A stretch of DNA of 64,000 bases, taken from contig NC_049986.1 in assembly GCF_000003815.2 (NCBI RefSeq), positions 21,935,125-21,999,124 of the forward strand. The letters run 5' to 3'. This stretch comes from Branchiostoma floridae (taxonomy: Eukaryota > Chordata > Leptocardii > Amphioxiformes > Branchiostomatidae). The translations under genes and the position numbers were made by a program. The notes under the pieces are model-generated. The model was not told where the DNA came from. It was given only the letters and a program-made list of their open reading frames with translations, and made no database searches. Below are positions 32,585 through 45,018 of the stretch, in pieces. The first letter of the stretch is position 1; every line of letters starts with the position of its first letter.

Positions 32585-32820
32585 CCTGGATATCCAGGAA
32601 ACCGCTTGAACAGGAGGACGCTTCCTGGATATCCAGAAAACGGCTTGAACAGGCTCAGGACGAATCCTGGATATCCAGAAAACGGCTTGAACAGACTCAG
32701 GACGAATCCTGGATATCCAGAAAACGGCTTGAACAGACTCAGGATGAATCCTGGATATCCAGAAAACGGCCTGAACAGGAGGACGATTCCTGGATATCCA
32801 GAAAACGGCCTGAACGCCTG
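32585..32820. repeat. Minisatellite, six units of 39 or 42 bp
   Basis: CCTGGATATCCAG starts at 32585, 32624, 32666, 32708, 32750 and 32789, giving spacings of 39, 42, 42, 42 and 39. Between cores lie GAAAACGGCTTGAACAG and CTCAGGACGAAT or AGGACG. A stray degenerate copy sits at about 33228. Because both unit lengths are multiples of three, long open frames run through on both strands; I treat these as by-products. Confidence 0.9.
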
Positions 32821-33596
32821 ACGAAAATAAGGAATTCTCCCGCCATTTTTGATTTGCGAGCAAGCGGTCACTGTGGGTCACGCACGCACCGCAATGGTAT
32901 CCTGCACTGCGGGTGCCCCGTAATACTCTGAACGTATGTCTAAAGACAACCGTTGTCCACAACGATAGACAATAACAGTCGCACGACTATATTATGTGCT
33001 GTGTGTTTGAAGTTGTTTTTCGTGTAGCATCACATTCTATTTACGTGTTAGTAGCATTCAGATGACGTCCTATCATGGGGAGGGCAGCGGTCACTTCCGG
33101 GTTTTAATCTCTCGCTACTTGAGTCTGTCGAGGTCTCACGAGGTCGACCCATATATGGAAACATGGGCGTGCATAATAATGTTTTCTGTACTGTCAATCA
33201 CCATGATTGACGGCACCGGAAGTACGAATCCTGGATATCTAGTTTTCGTAAGGTTTTTGGACGATTCCTGGAGCCGCCGAAAAGTAGATGTAACAGAGGG
33301 GGAGCGCATTCTCACAGTGGCTAAAAACTCTTGAGCACCATAGTCAAATTACCGTCCTCTTAGAATAGATCAGTCATTAATCAATAAAGTCTCACCGCTG
33401 TGTTGGTACTGTTGTTGGATCGATAAAGCGTCAAATCGTCCTTGATGAAGAGAAATGACCTTCCTGAAGTTCCCGTCTCCCAATCACGGGTCAGTACTTC
33501 CGGTGGTGAAAGGTCAAGGTTGACACGCCTGATTACCCCAGTGAAAACACAAATAACCTAATATAGCGCACTATGAACACAAACAACACTCGTGAC

Positions 33597-33776
33597 ATAC
33601 TGTAAATGCAGAAACTTTCGCGGTGGTTTAATACTCGCGGTCACCGCGAACATTTTTCCATAGCAGTAAGAGACTACAGTGCATGGTGCTACCGCGAACT
33701 TAAAACCACTGCGAAAAGTCTTTTTTCCCACAACCGCGAAATCAAATCACCGCGAACTTATATACATTTACAGTAA
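33597..33776. mobile_element. MITE with TTCGCGGTGG motifs, second copy
   Basis: Inverted ends TACTGTAAATGCAGAAA and, inverted, TACTGTAAATGTATATAAG. The inside holds repeated CGCGGTGGTTT / AAACCACTGCG words. Relative of 15665-15880. No coding capacity. Confidence 0.7.
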
Positions 33777-33905
33777 ACGCGTTGACTTTAGCACATATAC
33801 CAATAGGGGGAAATCAGACAGCATCTTTATTGACGTAACTGGAGTACGGAACTTCACTGATAGCGATAGTTAAGAAAGACAACGAAGCGTCATTATGTAC
33901 AATAG

Positions 33906-34518
33906 TTTATTGACGAAAGTAAGATGCGGAAAGTATATAACAGTGCACTGGGAAAACAAGAAAGATTAATAAAGATATTTTAGCTACCTAATTGCAACAA
34001 CTAATTCTATGAGCTAGGGATCTAGTGAACCTACAGTGCAAATTGCAATTGCAAACGGTCTGAAATGTTTAAAGAGAGCCGTGCCCATTTTCTCGTGTTT
34101 GCAATGCCTAACGTTACACGTCCTGTTCGTGAAAGGGTACGTAAGCTACTGCTAGACTATCTAGCAGTATAATCACACATGGCATACAATCATATACATT
34201 CTATATACCGGAGACGGAATGACAACTGTACCAAGCTACACGGTACAGCGTTTTAGTTCTTACAAGTTTGTATTGGAGTTGAGACAGACAAAAATGGTGA
34301 CGCTTGAAAAGTACCTACCATTTTATAGTAAATATTATGTCGACGTCAATAGTCATTCAACATATTACAGATTATACCAGTCTACAGATACAACGTAATG
34401 GCAAAAGCCTAAACCCACCACCAGCAAACAGACTCACATCCCGAGAACATTTTCCCATCATTCTTTGTCGGATAAAAAGGGTTTCTCATTATTCAGCCCA
34501 AACCTTCTGTTGCATACT
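33906..34518 (-). other. 3' UTR of gene D with AATAAA
   Basis: Minus-strand AATAAA at 33906-33911 (TTTATTGACGAAAG setting). The part next to the stop codon retains a decayed last finger. No other feature. Confidence 0.6.
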
Positions 34519-35184
34519 TCACACATGCTCTGGCTTAGCAATGTGAGTCAGTATGTGACTCTTAAGGTTTGACAACTGGGCGAACTGTTTGCTGCACGCC
34601 TCACACTCGTACGGTTTTTCACCAGTGTGGGTTCGCATGTGTAGCTTTAAATGACTCGACTGACTGAACTGTTTGCTGCACTCGTCACACTTGTACGGTT
34701 TTTCACCAGTGTGAGTCCGCATGTGTCTCTTTAGATCTGTAAGCGTGGTGAACTGCTTGCTGCATTCCTCACACCTGTACGGGGTTTCCCCAGTGTGAGT
34801 CCGCGTGTGACTCTTTAGATTTGACGCCGTAGTGAACTGCTTGTTGCACTCCTCGCATCTGTACGGGGTTTCCCCTGTGTGAGTCCGCATGTGGGTCTTC
34901 AGTTCACTAGACTGACTGAAGCCTTTGTTGCAGTGTCCACACTTGTGCGGTTTCTCACCAGAATGAGTCCGAATGTGTGTCTTCAGATTTGCCAGTAGAG
35001 TAAACTGGTTCCCGCATTCACCACACTGGTATGGTCTCTCACCAGTGTGAGTTCGCAGGTGTTGGTTGAGCTTACTTTTGAAGCGAAACTCCTTGTCGCA
35101 ATAGCTGCACTTGTGGGTACGGGAAGAATCCTGTCCATCCTCTCCCTCCCGTTGTTTCAGATGACATCCGGCTCTAGTTGCCAT
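34519..35184 (-). CDS. C2H2 zinc-finger protein D, 7 fingers
   Basis: 221 residues from ATG 35184 (acceptor TTCTTGAAG|GATCTGG, exon from 35213). Leader MATRAGCHLKQREGEDGQDS, then seven C2H2 fingers: the conserved [10 protein letters not shown] finger, then helices TLLANL, SQSSEL, TTASNL, TTLTDL, SQSSHL and AQLSNL. The tail is ILTHIAKPEHV. Linkers TGERP, SGEKP, TGETP and TGEKP are intact. It likely acts as a sequence-specific DNA-binding regulator (family knowledge), with no effector domain visible. Promoter at 35856-36052 is complete, with a second octamer block in the intron at 35440. No lesions were seen. Confidence 0.92.
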   Translation of the reverse strand: MATRAGCHLKQREGEDGQDSSRTHKCSYCDKEFRFKSKLNQHLRTHTGERPYQCGECGNQFTLLANLKTHIRTHSGEKPHKCGHCNKGFSQSSELKTHMRTHTGETPYRCEECNKQFTTASNLKSHTRTHTGETPYRCEECSKQFTTLTDLKRHMRTHTGEKPYKCDECSKQFSQSSHLKLHMRTHTGEKPYECEACSKQFAQLSNLKSHILTHIAKPEHV

Positions 35185-35213
35185 TCTAGTGAAACTCCAG
35201 ATCCTTCAAGAAT

Positions 35214-35855
35214 GAAGATAAAAAGATAATAAAGATAGAGTTTGAAAAAAAATCTAACTTCTCTAAAGAAAACAAGAACAACTCATAATTGATTACTAAA
35301 TGACTTCTCTTTTTTAATAATAATTCAAATGTTGAAGCTAACATAGATAGTAACAAGTTGGATGGCTTTGCGTTGCGGTAAAACAGGTTTATTTCATTTC
35401 TAATTACCGAACAACGGGGAGTAATGAATAGACATTCTGATTTGCATAGATAGGTCAGACAACATCAACGAGGGATAGGATAACACTAGGATGTGAAACT
35501 TTGGGGGGACAAGGAAGTGAATCTGACATTTCGACATGTAAACGTAAATAATGCAACAGCAATACTATAGGCATAATTATAAGCGGGCTACAATCATTAT
35601 AATAGGGAGAACGCCAAGTAATTAGAGGTCATTGGAGATGTAAACCCTATGTCACCACTCCTCTGGTGTGTTATTTGATAAATCTTTACTATTTTCCAGC
35701 GACACGTGGGGCCTGTGGGGCTATACCAAAAAGCAGTTCCTTGAGTCCTACAAATCCCACAAAAGTAATTCCAGGCACCGATATACTAAATGGTGTTTAC
35801 TGAAAAAGAAACTCTTAACAAATAACGAAAACGATAGTCAGTACTAATCCCTTAC
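35214..35855 (-). other. Intron 1 of gene D
   Basis: Contains the intron-type octamer block at 35440-35447 (CTGATTTGCATAGATAGGTC, then AGACAACATC). No exon signal. Confidence 0.6.
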
Positions 35856-36052
35856 CGAGATACGCTGGTGCTCCAAACAACTGCAGGGTGTTTTCACGGC
35901 GACACAGATCCTCACGTCTGCAGAATAGATTGCTGACAGAGTGGTCAGTGACACATTTATATAGTGACTGGATGGGGGAATAAAACCGGTTCGAGAGGTT
36001 GTACTAGACAACGACACTGATAGAAGTACCCTGGTGATGTGCTGATTTGCAT
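35856..36052 (-). promoter_or_regulatory. Promoter and first exon of gene D
   Basis: Octamer at 36045-36052, AACCGGTT at 35984-35991, TATATAAA at 35956-35963, and first exon ending CTCG|GTAAGG at 35856. Complete set. Confidence 0.8.
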
Positions 36053-36204
36053 AAAGGAAAACCAGACAACATGAGACAAAGGTCTTACCAGAGTTTAGGG
36101 ATAGTTGCTGAGTCAATAAAACGTTGAACTAACTCCAAATAGTCTTTAATAGATGGAGAGAACTGATCTTCGGCGTATCGCTGTTGAAAATGACGGGCCG
36201 AGTT

Positions 36205-36824
36205 GAAGGTAGCAGAACACAGTATTAGTGGGCGAACCCCGGGGTGTATGACGCGGGTACGTAAAACAGATTGTCTCCGTTTTAATGAAAAGAGCAGCCG
36301 GAATAGTGAATTTGATCAGATAATGAGACCACTAAATGGCCCGTTCTATAAGCCCTGTACGGGGCCTACCTAGTGGCAGGTGCCAAAGTACAAAGTTGCC
36401 GAAATCTCAGCAACCGCATGAAAGTGGAAATCTCAGCAACCGCTTGAAAGTGGGGAAAGTTAATTGGCAGAAGCAAAAAAAATCTAAGGTCAAGTTCGTT
36501 CAAGGTAGCAGAACACAGTATTAGTGGGCGAACCCCGGGGTGTATGACGCGGGTACATGAAATAGTACGGATAAACTTGTTGAAGGAGAGGTAAAAAGCC
36601 TTATTTGAGGGACAGCCAGATATAACCTGTGCTACGTGGTCACGGAAGGTGTCGACTCTGAGACTGCATGGTTTGGATTGTGAAAGTTTTCTATTTTGTG
36701 TATAAATGCGCTCCTAAGTGTATAAGTGCACCCTACTATATTTTTCATTGCGTCGAAGCTAGTCACCTTGAGGCCCTTAACTATAGAAATCCCCATAGGC
36801 CGAAAACTGTGTTCTGCTACCTTG
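36205..36824. mobile_element. 0.62 kb TIR element with AGGTAGCAGAACACAGT ends
   Basis: Left end AGGTAGCAGAACACAGTATT; right end is its inverse (ACTGTGTTCTGCTACCT). Flanked by TGA (or TTGA) duplicated from the distal block of unit D, whose sequence continues at 36825 as GAAGCAGGGTCAGTATTTC. It carries an internal direct repeat of about 50 bases (GTGGGCGAACCCCGGGGTGT) at 36225 and 36523. The right end recurs inverted at 62931. A 3-base duplication would fit PIF/Harbinger. Confidence 0.7.
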
Positions 36825-36883
36825 AAGCAGGGTCAGTATTTCTGGTGTTCAAAGGTCAACTTTTCTTTTGATTTTTCTGAACA

Positions 36884-37187
36884 AATATAATCCAGATGTT
36901 GTCTCTCTTTGATAGTGGACCCTTGCATGTACATAGTGATATCTACTCAGTTGGCATAACGCCTTCATTGTTGTCTAGTTCCAAGAATTCTAAAATTTGC
37001 AGCATTGCGAATTTTAGAATTCAAAATAACTGCTAGGACACCCAACGGAGAAGAGATGTTCGCTTTAATTTGCTGTTAGATCTAAAGCCTGTTAAGGATT
37101 ACAGTTGCTTCATTACCATATACTTATAGCCATCGATGTAATAAATATAGAAATCAAAAATCGTGCTTAGTACAAAATGTACTTTAC
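36884..37187 (-). other. Intron remnant of ghost unit 2
   Basis: Matches intron 1 of unit G (AACAAATATAATCCAGATGT). It is joined directly to the distal block of unit D near 36870, which places the missing coding exon and 3' UTR at that junction. Confidence 0.6.
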
Positions 37188-37371
37188 CGAGACAGTACCG
37201 CACAGTGACTCACGGCGACACAGGACCTCACGGCTTCAGGGTCGGAACTGTAGTACAGAGCGGTCAGGACGGGTTTATATGGTGACTGAGTGGGTCAATA
37301 AAACCGGTTCGACAGGTTTTACATCTTCAGGAAACAAAGAAAAGCACTACGCTACATGTTCTGATTTGCAT
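37188..37371 (-). promoter_or_regulatory. Orphan promoter and first exon (ghost unit 2)
   Basis: Octamer at 37364-37371, AACCGGTT at 37302-37309, ATATAAA at 37274-37280, and first exon ending TCG|GTAAAG at 37188. Every element is intact, yet no coding exon follows before the distal block of unit D. It could still start a transcript that reads into unit D. Confidence 0.7.
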
Positions 37372-38631
37372 AAGGGAAATCAGACAACGTTAGACACAAG
37401 GTCTTACCAGTGGGGGGGTATAGTTGTTGGATCAATAAAGCGTTGAATCGGCCGCAAACTCGTCTTAGATGAAAATAAATGATTTTATTTATCACTGTTG
37501 AAAATGACGGGCAAGCTGAATCAGGGGTCACCACTTCCGATGGTGAAAGGTCAAAGTTTATATACCTGAGCACCCTATGAGAAACAAAAATTAATGCCGA
37601 CTGTAGCATAGCGACATAGCGATGTCGTCAATTGTGCTTTTTGGTCCACTCTAACATATCATTTGCCCTTTGTCCAATTTCATTCGATTAAAAAGGCTTG
37701 TGATAAGCCCACTTGTAATAGTTTTTCGCTTACCCTCGTGCTTGATTGCAGAACAGAAGAGAGGAACATATTAAATGTTATGAAGAATATGCTTAGAGGG
37801 AAGTCAGACAAAAGTAGGATAACTTCGCCAACTACCATAGTTTACAAGAAAGACAAGAAAATGTCATTACATGTAAATGTTTATTGATGAAAGTGAGGTG
37901 CAGGAAAGTGAAAAATCTTATGTATATTACAGTACACTAGCAAGACACACAAAACGTTGGGACATGTTAATGCATTTGTATCTAGCATGGTTACTACAAT
38001 TCAATCTATAAGCTAATAAATCTATTGATTACCGCTAAGAGCATATGCAAAACTTCTGAAACGATCAAAGAAAGTCGTGCCCATTCCTCTTGTTTGCAAT
38101 GCGTAACGTTACGAATCCTATTTCTAAAGGTTACGACTATATGTATCACATTCAACTATACATTCCCTATATTACAAATTGAATAGAAAGTGCGCCTAGT
38201 TACATAATGCAGTCTTATAATACCTTTGTAGCGGAGTGCCAACAGGTGAGACTGAAAAATGAAAGTGAACATGAAAATGAAAGAAAAGAACATATTTTCT
38301 TATAGCAAATTACATGTCGATGTCAGTTATCATCTAATAACTATACTTTAGTATTAATGAGCACACTAGACTACTTATGCCATGTACAAGACAACCTGTG
38401 CATCGTGAGAGCAGCTCTGAATGATATGTGCAGGGCCACATACCGGACATATTCCTATCCAGTCCATGCCGCATTTCACAGTTCATTAGTATTTCTCATT
38501 ACTCAGCAACAAACTTCTTGTTATTCTTTTCATATGCGGATGGTGCGGTCATTAACAGAGTGATTCTGCATACATCTATATGTCTCTTCAGAGTAGACAA
38601 CTAAATATACTGTTAGTGTCTGCTGCACTGC
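37372..38631. other. Upstream of ghost unit 2 and 3' UTR of pseudogene E
   Basis: Holds a distal block at about 37527-37568 and a minus-strand AATAAA at 37880-37885, which would end transcripts of E. No gene. Confidence 0.5.
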
Positions 38632-40730
38632 TCACACTTTTTCACCAGTGTGAGTCCGCATATGGCTCTTAAGGTTTGACAGCTGAGTAAAATGCTTGCC
38701 ACACGCCTCACAGTTGTAAGGTTTTTCTCCAGTGTGAGTCCGCATGTGTATCTTAAGATATGACTGCGTAGTGAACTGCTTGCTGCACTCCTCACATCTG
38801 TACGGTTTCTCACCCGTGTGAGTCCGAATGTGTCTTTTCAGACTAAAAAGCTCACTGAACTGCTTGCAGCATACCTCGCACTTGTACGGCTTCTCACCTG
38901 TGTGAGTCCGCATGTGACTCTTCAAATGTGATAGCGTAGTGAACTGTTTACTGCATTCCTCACACCTGTGCGGGGTTTCCCCTGTATGAGTCTGCATGTG
39001 AGTCTTCAAATGAGTTGAATGACTGAAGCCTTTGTTGCAATGCTCACAAGTGTACGGTTTCTCACCTGTGTGAGTCCGCATGTGAGCCTTTAAATTTGAC
39101 AACGTAGTGAATTGCTTACTGCACTCCTCACATCTATACGGGTTGTTCCCTGTGTGAATCCGCATATGAGTCTTCAGGTAAGTTGACCGACTGAAGCTTT
39201 TGTTGCAATGTTCACACTCGCACGGTTTCTCACCGGTGTGAGTCCGCACGTGGTCCTTCAGGTGCCCTAGATGATTAAACCGTTTCACGCATTCACCACA
39301 CTGGTATGGTCTCTCACCAGTGTGGGTTCACAGATGTTGGTTGAGGTTACTTTTGAAAGGAAACTCCTTGTCGCAGTGGCTGCACTTGTGGGTACGGGGA
39401 GAATCCTGTCCATTCTCTCCCTTCCCCTGTGTCAGATGAGATCCGGTGTGACAGCGATCTCGCCCTCCCCCCCAGCGATCTCGCCCCCCCCCCGGGGGGG
39501 CGAGATCACTAGCGTTTTCGCCCCCCTTTAGCGTTTTCGCCCCCCCCCCCAGAACATTACTAGTATTCCTCGGAGGGGTCTTAAGAGCAGCTGGTTACTA
39601 CATATTAGGTGCGCTACCTGGTACTATACTGCACCTGGGAGTAACATAGTTGGTGTGTTACCTGGTACCTATATGGCACCTTATTACCGTAATATGTTTT
39701 CAATTTGTCACAGTATTTTCTTTCTTGTGCAGAAAACATTTCCAAAGCACTAAGAAAAACACAATTGAATAATAGTTTCTCATTATAAACACTATCTACG
39801 CACAAGTTCATATACCTGTTGCTAAATGCTACAAAAAACTTGTAAAGTACCAGTCTTAAGAAACACGGGTAAAACACCAGTTCCTAAATACTAGAAAAAC
39901 AGTCATATTGGAGGTGAAGATATCCATAGGGTAGGTGCATATAACGAACCAGTTTCTAAATACTAGAAAAACAGTCATATTGAAGGTGAAGATACCCCTT
40001 GGCCAGGTGCATACACCAAAATGTGCATTATTCTAATGAATACCTTATTTGCATAATCAAGAAAGACATGACATAGTTCTTTTGTGGTCAATTCATAATA
40101 GAGGCTTCATATTGGAGATATATAGGTTGCTTGAGGACAGGTGAATACAATGAAATATATCTCATGTCGAGACTCAGGTACATGCAATAAAAGGAATACA
40201 AGGGACCCAACCCTCCTTGTCTGAAACAAGTTCAACTATCTTATTGCCATGTGACTGACTTACTTGACTTATGTCGGGTGCTGCTCCTCCCCTGCCACCC
40301 GAACCACAGTAGCAGCCCAGAAGTTTAAGTTTATTGCCATGTACTTCCTCACCTCACCTAGTCCCATCCTCATCAGGAGGGTCGGGGACTATGGTTGTCT
40401 CCAGCACAAGTCTTCGCCATTCCTCCATGTACTTACGTTAATATTAATACTATGGATGTTATGTATCAAACTCGTGTACTTATATCATTCTGAAACTGCA
40501 TGGTGTGATTTATACCAATCAACTTCTAAAATATCATGTAAACCCGTTTTTTTGGGGGGGGGTGAAATCGCTAAAGGGGGGCGAGGTAGGGGGCGAGATC
40601 ACTAACCGGGGAGGGCGAGATCGCTAGTGATTTCGCCCCGGGGGGGCGAGATCGCTAGTGATTTCGCCCCCGGGGGGGGGGCGAGATCACGGGGGGGCGA
40701 GAACGCTGTCACGCCGGCTCCAGTCGCCAT
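38632..40730 (-). pseudogene. C2H2 zinc-finger pseudogene E, split by a transposon
   Basis: The start codon region (GCCATG, ATG at 40730) and first few leader codons lie at 40714-40730. The remainder is at 38632-39446, with a 1.27 kb transposon between. Finger 1 ([17 protein letters not shown]) then meets an in-frame TGA at 39328-39330, where paralogs have CGA (Arg), a C-to-T change at a CpG. Eight further fingers stay open downstream to 38632. The apparent start at 39288 is a GTG inside CVKRF and not a real start. Promoter at 42009-42200 and acceptor (TTCTTGCAG|GATCTG, exon from 40749) remain intact. Two independent lesions make it a pseudogene unless this is a private allele. Confidence 0.88.
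39447..40713. mobile_element. 1.27 kb TIR transposon with homopolymeric G/C subterminal tracts
   Basis: Ends TGTGACAGCGATCTCGCC and, inverted, CGTGACAGCGTTCTCGCC. Flanked by CCGG at 39443-39446 and 40714-40717, a 4-base duplication that restores the paralog sequence ATCCGGCTCC. Both ends carry runs of C or G with repeated CGAGATCACTAGCG / GATTTCGCCCC words. The middle has a direct repeat of about 72 bases (AAATACTAGAAAAACAGTCA at 39886 and 39958). No transposase frame. The superfamily is not recognised. Confidence 0.85.
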
Positions 40731-40749
40731 GTTGGTCAAACTTCAGATC

Positions 40750-42008
40750 CTGCAAGAATTATTTGAAAACTAATTAAGACAAAATTTTTAAAATTCTAGC
40801 TTGCCCACTTAAAGATATACCATGTGATTGTGTACATATGTGTATGCATATATTTTCATATGTATATATACGTATATCATTTGACTCCAGACTTTTCGTA
40901 ATAAAACATAACCCAGCTACTGGCACAAAATTTCTCACACATATATCACAGCAATAAATAACAAGTTGGAGGTGTTGCGTAGCGGTAGGACAAGGATGTG
41001 CATGGTTTGATTACAGAAGAAAGAGGGCTACGGATTAGACACCCCGATTTGCATAGGGAGAGATCAGACAAAATCTTTCAGGGTCAGGACAATACATGTA
41101 GCTTACACTACACATGGAAAGTGTAATCTAGTAAGTAGAACGTAACGTAAGTGAACGTAAGTAATCATACTTATTGGCAAAAGGGAAAAAAAGCTGTACA
41201 AGACAGGATATATGCATAAATGGTTTAAAATTACGATGGGGACGCGCCAAGTAAGCTTAAATGTGGACCTTAGGCTAGTTCCTTGCGGGAAGACCGCAAA
41301 TAATATAGCACCATCCGGGCACATAGATGTGCACTGATTCATGGTTTGATGTGCTGATAATTGAAAACGGACAAACGGGGCCATACCGTTATGAAAGGAC
41401 GGTACATGAACTTGTTGTTGATTACAGAATAGAGAGTTCCTCCCCACCACCCCGGTAATATCTGTACGCGCACAATACCCTAGCTGGGGCCTGACCAACC
41501 CACAGCCTATTGAAATGTTCCCAGATATTGCACTGTGCAACCGAACAACACACATACATTTAACCACATTATCAAACCGAAGTAACGACCATCGATGTAG
41601 AAAAGTGCATTTTTCTGTTACCTTCACCAGGGAGCTTTTGTCCTCTGTGACCACAGCCACTAAAAGAGAACAATCAGGCCGTCCGGGCTCTGCATTATTT
41701 GCTTGGGTCGAACAATAGGTTTCGAGTCAAAAGGTCAGGAACAGCATAACGCTCTTCCCCCATGGGGCGATGTGTGCGCCAAACAAAAGCGGCATGCTCA
41801 ATCCTCGGACAGAAAATCGTTCTCCAATATAACAAACTTTGACAAAAACTGGGTCAAATAGCTATAGGGAAATTAGGTTTTTAGAGTATGACGCAACTTT
41901 TAGTTTGTTGCACGTAGATAGAATATTAGGCAACATGCCCAAGTCTTAGTCTGATGGATAGAGACATGAGACCGGTGAGGAAACCTAAACCATGCTCTGA
42001 GTACTTAC
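40750..42008 (-). other. Intron 1 of pseudogene E
   Basis: Carries the intron-type octamer block at 41047-41054 and the empty LINE site near 41268-41281. The 41300-41990 part is a diverged duplicate of 56900-57580. A 185-codon minus frame at 41103-41660 falls here and is not supported as a gene. Confidence 0.6.
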
Positions 42009-42200
42009 CGAGATACGCTGATGCTCCAAACTACTGTGCGATGTCTTCGCGTCGACACAGATCCTCACGGCTTCAGAGTCGGTACTGGCAGAGTAGTAAC
42101 ACATTATATAGTGACTGGGTGGGGATAAAAACCGGTTCGACAGGTACTTGGCAGCGAAACAAACGGGAAGTACAATGGTGTTACATGTGCTGATTTGCAT
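42009..42200 (-). promoter_or_regulatory. Promoter and first exon of pseudogene E
   Basis: Octamer at 42193-42200, AACCGGTT at 42130-42137, TATATAAT at 42104-42110, and first exon ending CTCG|GTAAGT at 42009. The distal block lies at about 42353-42398 (GTCAGTATTTCCGGTGGTGA). Confidence 0.75.
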
Positions 42201-42439
42201 AAGGGGAAACCAGACAACATCAGACAAAGGTCTTACCTGTGTTTGAGGATAGTTGTTGAGCCAATAAAGCGTTGAGTCGGATTCAAAACTTCTCAGATCA
42301 AGAGGAATGATCAAGTCCGTCCCAACTGGCCGGCAAGCTAAGTCAATATTATAAGGGTCAGTATTTCCGGTGGTGAGAGGTCAAAGTTTACATACCCGAT
42401 TATCCTAATTGAAAATCAAAATTGACGACTATAGCATAG

Positions 42440-42965
42440 CGACATAGCATGGTCTCCTGGGAGTTGGAAGTTAGTAGACGTCATAACATACAAAGGCGTG
42501 CAACAAAGAGAATCCCAGGCCTGAGCGAGCTTCCATGCGAACAAAGGTTTAGAACCCTGAAACTCCCCATCCTATTGTACAGGTGACCTTTTTCACACAT
42601 ACAAATACACACAAGGGCTATACGACACCGTGCCATGCATACCGGAAACAAAGAGGGAAGGGAGAACGAGAGGTCACAGCCTACGATTAATAAGGCCATT
42701 ATCAAACACCTGCAGAAGACATAACATTTTTTAGCAACAGAGTAGTGCCGTGGTGGAACGTAGGGCCAGAAGAAGTGGTTACAGCACCAACGGTAAAAGT
42801 TTCAAATCAAGGCTTGACAGGGCCATGGATGACCATCCCATTATGTTCAACTATAAAGCTTTGGACAAACCACACAAACTAACTATGACTGTGTGCTGAA
42901 CGGAGAGAAAGAAGAGCGGTTTAAACTGGAGCTAGACTCCTACCTAACCGAAGAATCTACTCTAC
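42440..42965 (+). mobile_element. Decayed 3' end of a non-LTR retrotransposon
   Basis: Broken plus-strand frames read RRATKRIPGLSE, RFRTLKLPILLYR and NRVVPWWN in order, the typical C-terminal tail of CR1/L2-like ORF2 proteins. Stops and frameshifts are frequent. It ends near CTACTCTAATA, matching the end of the fragment at 55920-56120, so both come from one family. Confidence 0.65.
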
Positions 42966-43452
42966 TCTAATAACGTGTTTTGATTTCTTTACGAAAGTTG
43001 ATTGTGGAAATTTTTACAAACCTCTAGCAGCCCATATGCAACTTCAACTAGTTCTAAACGCTGCCAATTCTTGTATATCCACAGCGACGTATATAAAGTG
43101 ACAATCAGAACTCCAGTAACTCATACAGATAGAGCCCAATCGTTTTCTGTGCTATAGAAGACAGACTAGACGCCTTTACGTGAAACGAACGTAATTTGCA
43201 TTTACATGTAATTTACTGTCGCCATTGTCCGAACATCTACTTTATTAAACGCTAGATTTAGTTCTCGGTCAGAAGGTCATGATATCCTCCTTGGTGACGT
43301 TGTCCCTAATACAGGTTCGGTAGTTTTTACTTGACTATAAAACAAATGTTATCTATATGAGATGATTTGCAGGAAACCCATACAGGTTTTGTGAGTAGGA
43401 AAGTAACACCCTTTCATACAATATGGAATACGACAACACATTCGCATTTTAG
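42966..43452. other. 3' UTR remnants of lost zinc-finger units
   Basis: Resembles 58160-58440 (CTCTAGCAGCCCACATGCAG, AGTGACAATCAG) and the 52370-52450 stretch (TTTAGTTCTCGGTCAG). These are leftover trailing sequences of units without coding exons. Confidence 0.45.
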
Positions 43453-44000
43453 TTTATTGAGGAAACTGAGAGCGGAAAGTTAGCAAATCTCTAACATATT
43501 ACAGCATATCATGAAGGCAAACAATACATAGCAACATCTTTATAACTAACATGTTACCGACGCGTCAAGAATCTTGTGTATTTACAGCGATTAAAGTGAC
43601 TTATTAAATGGCAATAAGAGCTTGAGTAACTAGATATAGACATAGCAAAACTAAACATAGAAAATCTAAGTGCGATGGCTTTCATGTCCAGCGATGTCTT
43701 GCTGTCTTTGGCTATCAGTGTCCAACTTCCACATCCGTTTTTTTTTCCAGAACACCTCAAGATCCAATCAAGTACGGGACGTGACAATAGTAACTACAAT
43801 GCTTTTATTCAGTTCCCGTTATTTTTTTAATGGTGGAGCCATGTAGTGAGCATACAGCTGAATCAAAAACGGTGAATCATACATGTAGGCCACCTTTATA
43901 AAGAAAAAATAGATTAAATGACAAACGTCTGGTTTGCAGCTTTTTCTACTAAGACACAGACTTAAGATGTAATATGTACATGTTATCGTCACACCGTTAT
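43453..44000 (-). other. 3' UTR of pseudogene F with AATAAA
   Basis: Minus-strand AATAAA at 43453-43458. Close copy of the sequence behind A, I and J. Confidence 0.6.
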
Positions 44001-44999
<999 letters not shown>

Positions 45000-45018
45000 G
45001 TTGGTCAAACTCCAAATC

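Larger units (their letters stand above)
31920..33370. mobile_element. Insertion of about 1.45 kb separating octamer and distal block of unit C
   Basis: In other units the octamer is followed within about 60 bases by TTGTTGGATCAATAAAGCG and then the distal block. In unit C that phrase appears only at about 33412 and the distal block at 33483. The extra sequence carries the minisatellites at 32128 and 32585. No clear ends were identified, so the mechanism and exact borders are unknown. Confidence 0.45.

Noticed and set aside
32522-32962. Genes of 90-146 codons on both strands over the minisatellite
   Set aside because: The frames stay open because the 39 and 42 base units are multiples of three. 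There is no start context, domain or composition typical of a gene.
39288-39288. Start codon of a separate zinc-finger gene at 39288
   Set aside because: The codon is GTG inside the finger sequence CVKRF, directly downstream of an in-frame TGA. It is the remainder of pseudogene E.
41103-41660. Host gene of 185 codons on the minus strand
   Set aside because: It lies in the duplicated intron sequence of unit E, and its counterpart at 56800-57243 is not colinear in frame. No known domain.
41640-41730. tRNA gene suggested by GGTTTCGAGTCAAA
   Set aside because: No A box or cloverleaf can be formed around it; the match is to a B box only.
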